Shown here: one piece after another, positions 36,019-45,604 of the stretch
Position numbering within the stretch: position 1 is the first letter of the stretch
Layout: the number at the start of each line of letters is the position of its first letter
From: Metabacillus schmidteae
Lineage (GTDB): Bacteria; Bacillota; Bacilli; Bacillales; Bacillaceae
Length of the DNA stretch: 64,000 nucleotides
Direction of reading: 5' to 3'
Assembly: GCF_903166545.1 (NCBI RefSeq)
Contig: NZ_CAESCH010000001.1
Coordinates: 1,802,001 to 1,866,000 of the forward strand
Notes under the pieces: model-generated
What the model saw: only the letters and a program-made list of their open reading frames with translations
Told to the model about the DNA's origin: nothing
Database searches by the model: none
Program-made: the position numbers and the translations under genes

Positions 36019-37464
36019 GTGATCAAGGACAATCAATTACGACAAGAAGCGTTTACTGAAATCGAAAAGAATAAAGATCTTGTCATGCAGGATCCATACA
36101 GATTGACGTATCATCTGATGCCTCCAGTTGGGTTATTAAATGATCCAAACGGCTTTATACAAATGAATGGCGTATATCACCTTTATTATCAATGGATGCC
36201 GTTTAAGACAGGTCATGGAGCTAAGTTTTGGGGACATTATTCTTCAAAGGACTTAGTGAATTGGAACCATGAGGACGTTGCACTAACACCTTCAGAATGG
36301 TATGAAAAGAATGGTTGTTACTCGGGCAGTGCGATTGAGCACGATGGAAAAATCTATGCCTTTTATACAGGGAATGTGAAGGATGAACAAAATAACCGTG
36401 AAACCTATCAATGTTTAGCTATATCTGAAGATGGGATTAACTTTGATAAAAAAGGTCCTCTCGTATATTTGCCAGAAGGGTTTACATCACATTTTAGAGA
36501 TCCAAAAGTATGGAAGCAAAATGATACTTATTTTATGGTAGTAGGTGCACAAACAAATGACTTAAAAGGTGCTGTTGCTTTACTGAAGTCAAAGGATTTA
36601 TTTAAGTGGAACTATGTCGGAATAGTAGCAGGAGGTGGGAAGGGTAAGCTTGGTGAATTTGGCTATATGTTTGAATGCCCGGACTTATTTCACCTTGATG
36701 GCAAAGATATTCTTGTCTTTTCGCCACAAGGGTTAGAACCACAAGGCATGAAATATCAAAATGTGTACCAGGCTGGCTATGTAGTGGGAGAATTTGATCC
36801 CGAGACAGGTCAATATCTGCATAATGATTTTGAAGAACTTGACCGTGGCTTTGATTTTTATGCCCCCCAAACGACATTAGATAATCAAGGGAGAAGACTC
36901 CTTTTTGGCTGGATGAGTGTGCCTGACCAAAATGAACAAGACCATCCTACGATAGAATATAAGTGGATTCATAATATGACTTTGCCGAGAGAGTTGAAAA
37001 TGGTGGGGGGAAAAGTATATCAAGTTCCTATTGAGGAGCTAAAACAACTAAGAAGCGAAGAGGTTGTTTCCTATATAGTGAAGCTAACAAAGGAAAGCAA
37101 GGAACTTGACGGTATTCACGGAAAATCAGTGGAATTGTATATCAAGGATATTGATATAACCGAGGGATGGTTCGAGATCTCAATAAGTGATGGAGGAAGA
37201 ATCGTATACTCTGTGGAGGAAAAGGTTTTGACTTTTGAAAGAAAGAGCTATGTCAATGGTATGACGGAGAAACGCCAATGTCCGCTAAGTGAATTATCCA
37301 ATCTTCACATATATATCGATACATCATCAGTAGAAATATTTATTAATGATGGACAAGAAACGTTTACTTCACGTATTTTTCCAACTCCTTTGAATGATAC
37401 AATCAAATTTGGAGCAGCTAAGCATGCAAGATTTACCGTATTAAAATGGGATATAATGGATTGA
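36019..37464 (+). CDS. sacA: Sucrose-6-phosphate hydrolase, GH32
   Basis: 481 aa. Five-bladed propeller of GH32: nucleophile Asp42 in LLNDPNGF, transition-state Asp in FRDPKVW, acid/base Glu219 in MFECPDLF. The C-terminal 110 residues form the beta-sandwich ending with VEIFINDGQETFTSRIFP. It cleaves sucrose-6-phosphate to glucose-6-phosphate and fructose in the cytoplasm; no signal peptide. GTG start eight bases after GGAGGAG. Same transcript as the sucrose EIIBC. Confidence 0.93.
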   Translation: MIKDNQLRQEAFTEIEKNKDLVMQDPYRLTYHLMPPVGLLNDPNGFIQMNGVYHLYYQWMPFKTGHGAKFWGHYSSKDLVNWNHEDVALTPSEWYEKNGCYSGSAIEHDGKIYAFYTGNVKDEQNNRETYQCLAISEDGINFDKKGPLVYLPEGFTSHFRDPKVWKQNDTYFMVVGAQTNDLKGAVALLKSKDLFKWNYVGIVAGGGKGKLGEFGYMFECPDLFHLDGKDILVFSPQGLEPQGMKYQNVYQAGYVVGEFDPETGQYLHNDFEELDRGFDFYAPQTTLDNQGRRLLFGWMSVPDQNEQDHPTIEYKWIHNMTLPRELKMVGGKVYQVPIEELKQLRSEEVVSYIVKLTKESKELDGIHGKSVELYIKDIDITEGWFEISISDGGRIVYSVEEKVLTFERKSYVNGMTEKRQCPLSELSNLHIYIDTSSVEIFINDGQETFTSRIFPTPLNDTIKFGAAKHARFTVLKWDIMD

Positions 37465-37480
37465 AAATAAGATAAACTTA

Positions 37481-37517
37481 AAAAATCACTTCTTTATTTT
37501 AAAGGAAGTGATTTTTT
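37481..37517. terminator. Bidirectional terminator between sacA and the UspA gene
   Basis: AAATCACTTC pairs with GAAGTGATTT, flanked by A5 to the left and T6 to the right, so it can stop both convergent transcripts. Confidence 0.8.
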
Positions 37518-37525
37518 CTTAGTCC

Positions 37526-37945
37526 CTATTTTACGATTAACACAGGACACTTTACCCTCTTTGCTACCTTATGACTAACACTGCCAAGCACCATTTCCTG
37601 CATTAAATTCAAGCCTCGGCTGCCAATGACGACTAAGTCATATTGATGCTCATTTGCTACCTTTACAATCATTGGCCCAGGCTCTCCTCGAATGATCTTA
37701 AGGCAATAGTTAACATGGTGTTGCTTGGCTTTTTGTTCTATGAATGCCATTTTTTCTCTACGTTTTGCTTCTGTATCAAGCTTATTCCAATTTTGAAGAA
37801 CATCTTCTTTTGATGTTTTACTATCAACAACATATACAACATCCACAAAAGCTTGTGGAGTTAGTGTTGCAATCTCTATTGCTTTATTAGCAGCTCTTAT
37901 TGAATGTAAGGATCCGTCTGCAGCAAGCAAGATCTTTTTAAACAT
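37526..37945 (-). CDS. Universal stress protein, UspA family
   Basis: 139 aa. Starts FKKILLAADGSLHSIRAANKA, the Usp strand-helix with conserved Asp, and ends with VVIGSRGLNLMQEMVLGSVSHKVAKRVKCPVLIV, the G-2x-G-9x-GS ATP-binding motif. ATG 37945 follows AAGGAGG; a longer frame upstream to 38005 has no support. It is divergent from a SulP transporter with 253 bases between, a pairing that suggests a shared physiological role, unknown. Confidence 0.88.
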   Translation of the reverse strand: MFKKILLAADGSLHSIRAANKAIEIATLTPQAFVDVVYVVDSKTSKEDVLQNWNKLDTEAKRREKMAFIEQKAKQHHVNYCLKIIRGEPGPMIVKVANEHQYDLVVIGSRGLNLMQEMVLGSVSHKVAKRVKCPVLIVK

Positions 37946-38092
37946 TCTATGCCTCCTTAAGGAATCAAAGTGATTGGATATATTTCCCGATGTAGGATGT
38001 ATCATTTTATTACTTTTATGATTTTGGATTGATAATAATAGGAAATTAGAGGTGTAGTGAGTATTTTATTGATGGTAACACTTACATCAGAC

Positions 38093-38121
38093 TTCACAAA
38101 AAAGACAAAAACATATATAAT
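38093..38121 (+). promoter_or_regulatory. Sigma-A promoter of the SulP gene
   Basis: TTCACA and TATAAT at exactly 17 bases spacing, 78 bases before the TTG start. The leader contains ACTTTCATGAGAGTTGAAAGT, an imperfect hairpin of unknown role. Confidence 0.65.
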
Positions 38122-38198
38122 CCTTGATGTTAACAACGGACCCGACTTTCATGAGAGTTGAAAGTCATAAATTAAAAAGGTAAAAGGAGAGTGTCGTT

Positions 38199-39677
38199 TT
38201 GAATTCAAGTACAATTAAATATCAGTGGTTTGGAAATATCAAAGGTGATGTGTTGGCAGGTATCGTAGTTGCCCTTGCATTAATACCTGAAGCGATTGCG
38301 TTTTCGATTATTGCTGGTGTAGATCCTATGATAGGATTGTATGCTTCATTTTGTATTGCGGTGACAATTGCTTTTGTTGGAGGACGTCCTGGAATGATTT
38401 CGGCTGCAACAGGTGCGACAGCTTTAATTATGGTCACGTTAGTTGCAGATTACGGACTTCAATATTTACTAGCAGCAACAATCTTAACGGGTATTCTTCA
38501 GATTATTATGGGTGTATTAAAATTAGGCAGATTAATGAAATTCGTACCCAGGTCTGTTATGACGGGATTTGTAAATGCTCTAGCAATACTTATCTTTACT
38601 TCTCAATTAACACATTTTGTTGGGGAATCATGGATGATGTATGCGATGGTGGCTGGTTCACTTGCTATTATCTACATTTTACCACGTTTTACTAAGGCGG
38701 TTCCATCACCATTAGTCGCAATTATTGTGATTACAATTATTGCTATCATGACAGGTAGTGGAGTTCGAACTGTAGGGGATATGGGTGAATTAACACAAGC
38801 ATTGCCGATGTTTTTATTGCCGGATATTCCATTAACTTTTGAAACATTGCAAATTATCTTTCCTTATTCTTTGTCAATTGCCATTGTAGGCTTAGTTGAG
38901 TCTTTATTAACAGCGCAAATTGTTGATGATATGACAGATACAACAAGTGATAAGAATAAAGAAGCACGCGGCCAGGGGATTGCAAACATTGTATCTGCAT
39001 TCTTTGGTGGAATGGCTGGATGTGCAATGATTGGTCAATCTGTTATCAATGTAAAATCGGGTGGTAGAGGTCGATTATCTACATTAGTAGCAGGTGTTTT
39101 CTTAATGGTATTAATTATATTATTGAATGACTTCGTTGTACAAATACCGATGGCTGCTCTTGTTGGTGTTATGATGATGGTTTCAATCGGTACATTTGAT
39201 TGGTCTTCAATAAGATCTCTTCATAAAGTACCAGTAACAGACTCATTAGTTATGATCGCGACTGTTTTAACTGTAATTATGACTCATGATTTATCAAAAG
39301 GTGTTCTTGTCGGGATTTTATTAAGTGCTATCTTCTTTGCTGCCAAAATCTCAAAGGTAAAAGTAACAAGCTTATCTTCAGATGGAGCTGGTAAGAAGAT
39401 TTATCGCGTGTCAGGTCAGTTATTTTTTGCTTCTGTTACAGACTTTGTTGACAGCTTTAACTTTAAAGAAAATGTGAAAGAAGTTGATCTGGATTTATCA
39501 CAAGCGCATTTATGGGATGATTCAGCAGTAGGGGCTATAGATAAAGTTGTGATTAAATACCACCAAAATGGTGTGAAAGTGAACTTAATTGGTGTTAATA
39601 CGGAAAGTAATCAATTACTGGAAAAAATTGCTGTCCACAATAAGCCGGGTGGCTTAAATAAAGCGGCTAATCATTAA
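38199..39677 (+). CDS. SulP-family anion transporter with STAS domain
   Basis: 492 aa. Membrane domain with the SulP signature [35 protein letters not shown] and the following [16 protein letters not shown]; further helices to about residue 385. A short STAS domain closes the protein ([17 protein letters not shown] ... [23 protein letters not shown]). Transport of sulfate, bicarbonate or another anion is expected; the substrate cannot be told, and no sulfate-assimilation genes are adjacent. TTG start nine bases after AAAAGGAG. Confidence 0.88.
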   Translation: MNSSTIKYQWFGNIKGDVLAGIVVALALIPEAIAFSIIAGVDPMIGLYASFCIAVTIAFVGGRPGMISAATGATALIMVTLVADYGLQYLLAATILTGILQIIMGVLKLGRLMKFVPRSVMTGFVNALAILIFTSQLTHFVGESWMMYAMVAGSLAIIYILPRFTKAVPSPLVAIIVITIIAIMTGSGVRTVGDMGELTQALPMFLLPDIPLTFETLQIIFPYSLSIAIVGLVESLLTAQIVDDMTDTTSDKNKEARGQGIANIVSAFFGGMAGCAMIGQSVINVKSGGRGRLSTLVAGVFLMVLIILLNDFVVQIPMAALVGVMMMVSIGTFDWSSIRSLHKVPVTDSLVMIATVLTVIMTHDLSKGVLVGILLSAIFFAAKISKVKVTSLSSDGAGKKIYRVSGQLFFASVTDFVDSFNFKENVKEVDLDLSQAHLWDDSAVGAIDKVVIKYHQNGVKVNLIGVNTESNQLLEKIAVHNKPGGLNKAANH

Positions 39678-39690
39678 TTATTATAAAAAA

Positions 39691-39729
39691 AGATCATCAA
39701 ATTCTTGTTTGAATTGATGATCTTTTTTG
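39691..39729 (+). terminator. Terminator of the SulP gene
   Basis: AGATCATCAA-ATTC pairs with GAAT-TGATGATCT (one-base bulge), followed by six T. Confidence 0.8.
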
Positions 39730-39782
39730 TTTACTTTAGAGGTAGGAAACTGCATGAATTTCATTTTATGCAGTTTTTGATG

Positions 39783-40160
39783 TTACTTTTCAAGCACCGC
39801 GAAATAATTTTCTTCACTGTCCGCAAAATTAAATACCCGACCATTTGGCATATCAATTATTTCACCTACTGTAACACCCTTATTCGAAAGCTCACTGTGT
39901 AATTCATCAAGATTGTCTGAGAAAAATAACAAAGAAGGTGTTCCGAGATTAAGCTCGGGTTCCATTTTAGAGATAAACTCCTTGTTATGAAGAATGATAC
40001 TTGTTTCTGCTTCCTTTGTTGGGGAAAGTTCAATCCATCGCATACCTTCACCGTTAACTTCCTCCGCAATTACATGAAACCCGACTTTTTCCGTCCAAAA
40101 ATCCACTGCCTCATCCTGGTTGTTAACATAAAGCATAATTTGACCTACTTTGTTAATCAA
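39783..40160 (-). CDS. VOC-superfamily (glyoxalase/bleomycin-resistance type) protein
   Basis: 125 aa with the two beta-alpha-beta-beta-beta halves of the VOC fold: NKVGQIMLYVNNQDEAVDFWTEKVGF at the start, then MRWIELSP; second half LLFFSDNLDELHSEL and GRVFNFADSEENYFAVLE, whose last Glu is a usual metal ligand. Activity (lyase, dioxygenase or antibiotic sequestration) is not readable. TTG 40160 lies eight bases after TGGAG; a GTG nine bases upstream overlaps that site. Single gene. Confidence 0.78.
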   Translation of the reverse strand: MINKVGQIMLYVNNQDEAVDFWTEKVGFHVIAEEVNGEGMRWIELSPTKEAETSIILHNKEFISKMEPELNLGTPSLLFFSDNLDELHSELSNKGVTVGEIIDMPNGRVFNFADSEENYFAVLEK

Positions 40161-40416
40161 AATGATCACTCCATTTATAAGGAAATAATGAGTATGTATA
40201 TTTCTAGTGAGTTACCTAAATTATACGGTTCATTACTCGATTGAGTAAACTGAATTATTTGTTATTTTATCAATTGGTAGAATGCAGAACAGGATAGTTA
40301 AGTTGTCTATAAGGATGCTATATTGATTGTTTTCTAAAAATTTAGATAAATCATACAAAATAAATGATGATTTTTTCTAATTCCTACAATGACATTTAGG
40401 CTGAAAACTTCTATTA

Positions 40417-40433
40417 TGTTAATAAATATAACA
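40417..40433. promoter_or_regulatory. TnrA/GlnR-like operator before the urate permease gene
   Basis: TGTTAATAAATATAACA matches the consensus TGTNANAWWWTNTNACA at 16 of 17 positions. An identical copy lies at 45554. It is 44 bases before the permease start. The rest of the 317-base gap 40161-40477 shows no gene. Confidence 0.65.
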
Positions 40434-40477
40434 TTTAACGTCACATTATGTTACATAAGAAGAAGGGGAGGAATAGT

Positions 40478-41788
40478 ATGGAGAGTAAAAATGGAGGCTT
40501 GAAGATTTTCTCCTTAGGACTACAACATGTTCTCGCGATGTATGCTGGAGCGATATTAGTTCCGCTCATTGTAGGTAGAGCACTGAATTTAACATCTGAG
40601 CAATTAGCTTATCTAGTTGCAATAGATCTCCTAACTTGTGGAATTGCAACTCTTTTACAAGCATGGAAGACAAAATACTTTGGAATCGGATTACCTGCTG
40701 TGTTAGGGTGTTCATTTGTAGCGGTAACTCCAATGATAGCGATAGGAAGTCAATATGGGGTTTCAGCTATTTATGGGGCGATTATTGTTGGAGGGGTGTT
40801 TGTCCTCTTTTTTGCTTCATTTTTTGGGAAGATCATTAAGCTTTTTCCACCGGTTGTCACAGGATCAGTTGTCACGATTATTGGTTTATCCTTAGTGCCT
40901 ACTGGAATTCGTAATATGGCAGGGGGAACTGGAAGTGAGGACTTTGGCGGTATGACGAATTTGTTTCTGTCATTTGGAGTGCTGATTGCCATCGTCGTGA
41001 TGAATCGGTTTTTTAAAGGGTTTGCCCAGGCTTTATCGGTATTAATTGGTATTATAGCAGGTACGATTGTTGCGACCATTATGGGGAAGGTTGATTATTC
41101 GGAAGTAGCGGATGCCTCGTGGATTCATTTTCCTGAGTTATTTTACTTTGGGGTCCCAACTTTTGAACTTGGACCAATTCTAACGATGATTATTGTATGT
41201 CTTGTCATCATGATTGAATCAACAGGTGTATTTTTAGCTTTAAGTAAAATTTGTGATCAAGAATTAAAAGAAAAGGATTTTGTTAGAGGATATCGAGCGG
41301 AAGGATTAGCGATTCTATTAGGTGGCTTGTTTAATGCATTTCCATACAATACCTTTGCGCAAAATGTTGGTCTTGTTCAGCTTTCAAAGGTGAAAACGAA
41401 GAATGTTGTTGTGGCTGCAGGTTTTATATTAGTTGCTTTAGGGCTTGTTCCAAAAATAGCGGCACTTGCCACGATTATTCCGCCGGCTGTATTAGGTGGT
41501 GCGACAGTTGTTATGTTCGGAATGGTGATATCTTCAGGGATTAAAATGCTTGGTTCTGTAGATTTCAGTGATCAACATAATTTGTTAGTGATTGCTTGTT
41601 CCATATCGTTAGGATTAGGTGCTACTGTTGTTCCTGACCTTTTTGCAGGTTTACCGCAGTCACTAAAAATCATTGTCAGCGACGGGATTATAACAGGAAG
41701 CTTAACAGCAATATTATTAAATTTATTTTTTATGATTCGTAAAAAAACAAAACCAGTTTCAGCTGATGGAGATCAATCGGTTGCTTAA
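40478..41788 (+). CDS. Nucleobase:cation symporter-2 family urate/xanthine permease (PucJ/PucK type)
   Basis: 436 aa, NCS2 family. QHVLAMYAGAILVPLIVGRAL in helix 1 carries the QH motif; FNAFPYNTFAQNVGLVQLSKVKTK is the QN signature region typical of urate-preferring members. Fourteen short membrane segments expected. ATG 40478 follows GGGGAGG; the earlier ATG at 40448 lacks a ribosome site. Directly upstream of uricase PucL and PucM, so urate uptake is the likely job, with xanthine possible. The TnrA-like operator upstream suggests induction under nitrogen limitation. Confidence 0.85.
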   Translation: MESKNGGLKIFSLGLQHVLAMYAGAILVPLIVGRALNLTSEQLAYLVAIDLLTCGIATLLQAWKTKYFGIGLPAVLGCSFVAVTPMIAIGSQYGVSAIYGAIIVGGVFVLFFASFFGKIIKLFPPVVTGSVVTIIGLSLVPTGIRNMAGGTGSEDFGGMTNLFLSFGVLIAIVVMNRFFKGFAQALSVLIGIIAGTIVATIMGKVDYSEVADASWIHFPELFYFGVPTFELGPILTMIIVCLVIMIESTGVFLALSKICDQELKEKDFVRGYRAEGLAILLGGLFNAFPYNTFAQNVGLVQLSKVKTKNVVVAAGFILVALGLVPKIAALATIIPPAVLGGATVVMFGMVISSGIKMLGSVDFSDQHNLLVIACSISLGLGATVVPDLFAGLPQSLKIIVSDGIITGSLTAILLNLFFMIRKKTKPVSADGDQSVA

Positions 41789-41810
41789 ATAGTTGAGAGG
41801 AGGGGAAGTG

Positions 41811-43292
41811 TTGGTTGCATTAAAGGAATTGAATGAAGTTAACCGACGTGAATTTGTTGAGGTGTTAAAGGGTATATTCGAGCATTCACCTTGGGTACCG
41901 AAAAAAGCATGGACCTACAGACCGTTTGCTTCATTAAAAGATCTACTTGAAAAAATGATATTCGTTGTAAAAGAAGCAACATATGAAGAAAAATTAGCAT
42001 TAATTCAAGCTCATCCCAATTTGGGGACTCGTCTTGAGATGAGTAAGACATCAGTGGAGGAACAGGCAGGGGCAGGTTTAAATCAATTAACAGCAGAAGA
42101 GTTTGATCGATTTTCATTATTGAATAAACAGTACATGGAGAAGTTTGGTTTTCCGTTTATTATGGCTGTGAAGGGTCAGAAGAAGACAGCTATCTATGAA
42201 TCTATGCAGCGAAGAATCAATCATCATGAGAAAGAAGAATTTGAAACGGCCTTAAAAGAGATTGAAAAGATTGCCTACTTTCGTTTGGAAGAACTATTAA
42301 AAAATAGGGGTGTAAATATGGTGAAAGAACGTACTGTCTCATATGGTAAAGGTGATGTTTTTGCTTATCGAACTTTCCTGGCTCCGTTAACTGGTGTGAA
42401 ACAAATTCCTGAATCAGATTTTGCGGGTAGAAGAAATACTGTATTTGGAGTAAACGTAAAAATTGAAGTAGGGGGTCAAAAGATGTTGCCTTCATTTACT
42501 GAAGGAGATAACAGCCTTGTTGTTGCAACAGACTCTATGAAAAACTTTGTGCAAAGGCATTTAGGCAGTTATGATGGGTCAACAATTGAAGGGTTTATCC
42601 AATATGTTGCTGAAGAGTTTTTAAAGAAATATGATCATATTGATACAATTAAAATAATTGGTGAAGAGGTTCCATTTGAAGCGGCGACAACAGCTTCAGT
42701 GAATGGGTTAACACAAAGTGATCTAGTGTTTAAGCATTCGCGAAATGAAAAAGCAGTGGCAACAATTGAAATGGTTCGTCATGGTGAGACAATCACTATT
42801 GTAAGTCAAAGTAGTGGTGTCTTGGATTTACAATTGATTAAAGTTCGTGGAAATTCATTTGTTGGCTTTATTCGTGATGAATATACTACTTTACCGGAAG
42901 ATAGTAATCGACCGCTCTTTATCTATTTAAATATTGGATGGGAGTATGAGGATATTGAAGATTCAACAGGATCTGCTCCACATAGCTATGTAAGTGCAGA
43001 GCAGGTTCGGGATATTGCTACATCTATATTCCATGAACTTGAAACACCTTCAATCCAATATTTGATCTATCTTATTGGTTGTCGTGTTCTGGAGAGATTT
43101 CCACAGCTTCGGGAAGTTAGCTTTCAATCACAAAATCATACGTGGGATCCTGTTGTTGAGAACATAACTAACTCAGAAGGAAAAGTGTATACTGAACCGC
43201 GTCCTCCTTATGGTTTTCAACATTTTTCTGTAACAAAAGAGGACCTTGAAAATAATAAAGAGAGTAACGAAACAATGAATATTTCTAAATAG
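41811..43292 (+). CDS. pucL: PucL: OHCU decarboxylase / urate oxidase fusion
   Basis: 493 aa, two enzymes in one chain as in B. subtilis. Residues 1-165 are 2-oxo-4-hydroxy-4-carboxy-5-ureidoimidazoline decarboxylase (FEHSPWVPKKAW, IQAHPNLGTR). Residues 170-490 are uricase (SYGKGDVFAYRTFLAPL, PSFTEGDNSLVVATDSMKNFVQRHL, EVPFEAATTA). Together with PucM it turns urate into S-allantoin. TTG 41811 lies seven bases after AGGAGG; a GTG three bases earlier and a TTG at 41793 are less well placed. Follows the permease by 22 bases and precedes pucM by 11. Confidence 0.94.
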   Translation: MVALKELNEVNRREFVEVLKGIFEHSPWVPKKAWTYRPFASLKDLLEKMIFVVKEATYEEKLALIQAHPNLGTRLEMSKTSVEEQAGAGLNQLTAEEFDRFSLLNKQYMEKFGFPFIMAVKGQKKTAIYESMQRRINHHEKEEFETALKEIEKIAYFRLEELLKNRGVNMVKERTVSYGKGDVFAYRTFLAPLTGVKQIPESDFAGRRNTVFGVNVKIEVGGQKMLPSFTEGDNSLVVATDSMKNFVQRHLGSYDGSTIEGFIQYVAEEFLKKYDHIDTIKIIGEEVPFEAATTASVNGLTQSDLVFKHSRNEKAVATIEMVRHGETITIVSQSSGVLDLQLIKVRGNSFVGFIRDEYTTLPEDSNRPLFIYLNIGWEYEDIEDSTGSAPHSYVSAEQVRDIATSIFHELETPSIQYLIYLIGCRVLERFPQLREVSFQSQNHTWDPVVENITNSEGKVYTEPRPPYGFQHFSVTKEDLENNKESNETMNISK

Positions 43293-43303
43293 GGATGGTG
43301 GAT

Positions 43304-43657
43304 ATGATAGGTCTGACGACACATGTATTGGATCTAACGCACGGTATACCTGCAGCTGATGTTGTTATTCAATTGTTGAGGTTAGGGGATACAGGCGCTT
43401 CTCTTATAAAAACAGGTAAAACGAATGGTGATGGTCGGTTGGATGAGCCGCTTCTATCTGAAAAAGAGATGCAAAATGGTGAATATGAGCTGTTGTTTTT
43501 TATAGGAGATTATTTCCGTGGAAAAGAACTATCTCTACCTGAACCTGCTTTTTTAGATAAAGTATCAATTCGTTTTGGTATAGCAGAAACAAATGCTCAT
43601 TATCATGTGCCTTTATTAGTATCTCCTTGGGGATATCAGGTTTATAGAGGGAGCTAA
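43304..43657 (+). CDS. pucM: 5-hydroxyisourate hydrolase PucM
   Basis: 117 aa transthyretin-related enzyme that opens 5-hydroxyisourate between the uricase and decarboxylase steps of PucL. Start LTTHVLDLTHGIPA with catalytic His, internal Arg/Lys sites, AHYHVPLLVSPWGYQVYRGS at the end, where YRGS is the hydrolase hallmark that separates it from vertebrate transthyretin. ATG 43304 fits the family's N-terminus; ATG 43295 is also open. Last gene of the permease-pucL-pucM operon, ended by a terminator at 43704. Confidence 0.93.
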   Translation: MIGLTTHVLDLTHGIPAADVVIQLLRLGDTGASLIKTGKTNGDGRLDEPLLSEKEMQNGEYELLFFIGDYFRGKELSLPEPAFLDKVSIRFGIAETNAHYHVPLLVSPWGYQVYRGS

Positions 43658-43703
43658 AGGGCTTTTGTTAAATTATTAAATTATAGAACTTTTTAAATAA
43701 AGA

Positions 43704-43736
43704 GCCTCCACCGTGTGTTTATAGGTGGAGGCTTTC
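43704..43736 (+). terminator. Terminator after pucM
   Basis: GCCTCCACC exactly inverted to GGTGGAGGC across an 11-base loop, followed by CTTTC. Lies between convergent pucM and pucR. Confidence 0.7.
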
Positions 43737-43776
43737 ATATTATTTATCTAGCAGGTTCTCGTGTTTTTTCTGCAGT

Positions 43777-45402
43777 TTAAGTTAACTGCCCTTGAATTAA
43801 TGCTTTGATACGAAATGCTAGACGCAATCTAAGGGTTTCATCAGGCTCTTTTAAGCTTCTTCCGATAATCTCCTCGCATTTTTCCAGTCGGTAAATAACT
43901 GTGTTGCGGTGAACATACAATCGTTTAGCGGTTTCTGATAGCTGACAATGAGTTTCGAGAAAAACGGATAATGTATGCAATAATACTTGATGGTCTTTTT
44001 TGGTTTCATCTGTAAATGACTGAAATGTATCATCATAGAACTTCTTTAATTGTTCATATGGGACCAGTCTAAGGATTTCAGGTACTTTCTTCGGCTGATA
44101 CAGCTCGATAAACTGTTTTTGGCCAGACATGTTACCGTGATAAAGAGCATCTTTTGCTTCTTTATATGACACAGTTACTTGTGTGAGTTCTTCAGCATAC
44201 ATGCTGATTCCGAAAGAGAGGTCCTTTTGATGGTGTGCTGATACTTTCGTTTGAATTCGTTTTAATAGACTTAAAAAGGGTTGTTCGATTTCCCTCCACC
44301 CCGAATTGAGCTCCAATAATAGAATGAATGTTTGATCCATTGTAAAGAGATGGATTTTTTCGTGGTTATTTTGAATCTCGAATTCAATCGTGTCATAAAT
44401 AAACTCTGTTTCTGATTGATATTGCAAAAAGAACCTTTTTTTATCTTCTTCGCTGATTTCTCCTACTGCACATATATATCTTTGGCCGCTTTTTAGACCG
44501 AATTCTTTTCCGCGACTCATAATCTCATCAGAAGTAGAAAAGGTACCGTTGACAAAGTTTGTGAAAAATTCATTTTGGATGCGCCTCTTATTTTGTTTTA
44601 AGGCATGTTCCTTCATTAATTCAAACGCTATAACATTTGATGCTTGTTTTATAGTTAAAATGGTTGCTCGGTCTGTTAAGGGGACGAATCCTAAAATACA
44701 AAGATAGTGATATTGCTTGTGTGTGTAAACAGGAAATAAAGTTATAGTGTGTTGCTTTTCATCTAACAACGTAAAGGTTGATAACGACTTTGCTGATAAA
44801 TGAAAGGAAAATCCTTTATATAAAAGTGTCTCCAATTGTGAAAATAATGGAGAAGTGCGATCGGTGATACTCATTGGTATCAAATGATCATTTAATAAGT
44901 AGACGGGCAATTGAGTTAAGGTAGAGACGTTGTCGATGATTTTTTGGATTCCCTGTCCGCTCATAATTTGATCTGTAAACTGTTGATGAGTTTCCATCGC
45001 TTGGTGTAGTTCGTTTGTTCGGATATCAAGAATATAACTAAGGGATTTATTTACAATATCCCCTAAAGATGTCTCAACAGGGAGCTCTAACAAAGGTAAA
45101 TTCAGTTTATTTGCCAGGTTGATAGCCTCTACGGGTATTTCTTGTAAAAATCGTTTTGTTTTAATGCCTAGACCTGAGCAACCTTGTTTTTCCATCGCTT
45201 CTATTAAAGAAAGTAACGACTTAAGATCGTCTTTAAAATGAAAAGCTGTGGTAACGAGCAATTCGTTTTGTTTTAAAAAGTGAATAATATCTGGAGCATC
45301 CATCATGTTTACAGTATTCACTTCGCGGTTTAACCCCTGTGCACCTGCAACTAAACTAGTTCCGGAAAAAATGGGTAAGTTCATTAATTCACTTAATTTC
45401 AT
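43777..45402 (-). CDS. pucR: PucR-family purine catabolism regulator
   Basis: 541 aa. N-terminal PucR domain (KLSELMNLPIFSGTSLVAGAQGLNREVNTVNMMDAPDI), a central GGDEF-like sensor part, and a C-terminal helix-turn-helix of the PucR/CdaR type (YVHRNTVIYRLEKCEEIIGRSL then RLRLAFRIKAL). It senses a purine breakdown product (allantoin, allantoate or urate in B. subtilis) and activates the puc genes. ATG 45402 is eight bases after AAAGGA. Divergent from the allantoate amidohydrolase gene and convergent with pucM. Confidence 0.92.
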   Translation of the reverse strand: MKLSELMNLPIFSGTSLVAGAQGLNREVNTVNMMDAPDIIHFLKQNELLVTTAFHFKDDLKSLLSLIEAMEKQGCSGLGIKTKRFLQEIPVEAINLANKLNLPLLELPVETSLGDIVNKSLSYILDIRTNELHQAMETHQQFTDQIMSGQGIQKIIDNVSTLTQLPVYLLNDHLIPMSITDRTSPLFSQLETLLYKGFSFHLSAKSLSTFTLLDEKQHTITLFPVYTHKQYHYLCILGFVPLTDRATILTIKQASNVIAFELMKEHALKQNKRRIQNEFFTNFVNGTFSTSDEIMSRGKEFGLKSGQRYICAVGEISEEDKKRFFLQYQSETEFIYDTIEFEIQNNHEKIHLFTMDQTFILLLELNSGWREIEQPFLSLLKRIQTKVSAHHQKDLSFGISMYAEELTQVTVSYKEAKDALYHGNMSGQKQFIELYQPKKVPEILRLVPYEQLKKFYDDTFQSFTDETKKDHQVLLHTLSVFLETHCQLSETAKRLYVHRNTVIYRLEKCEEIIGRSLKEPDETLRLRLAFRIKALIQGQLT

Positions 45403-45553
45403 GTTCGTCATCCTTTGTTAGATTATTTACAATGTTGGTAAAGTGCTGTATTAATTTTTAGTTAAAATAACCAAAGAATTTACATTCTGTTCTACATATA
45501 TGTACATGATTTTAAGAAATGATTGTTTTAAAATAAAAATATATTGCTATCAA

Positions 45554-45570
45554 TGTTAATAAATATAACA
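45554..45570. promoter_or_regulatory. TnrA/GlnR-like operator between pucR and allC
   Basis: TGTTAATAAATATAACA, identical to the copy at 40417, 34 bases before the allantoate amidohydrolase start and within the divergent control region shared with pucR. Confidence 0.65.
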
Positions 45571-45604
45571 TCAAATGACAGAAAATAGAATAGGGGGGAT
45601 TGAA

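Noticed and set aside
38351..38695. 114-residue open frame within the SulP gene
   Set aside because: Shadow frame of the membrane protein, rich in Cys/Tyr/Asn; no ribosome site.
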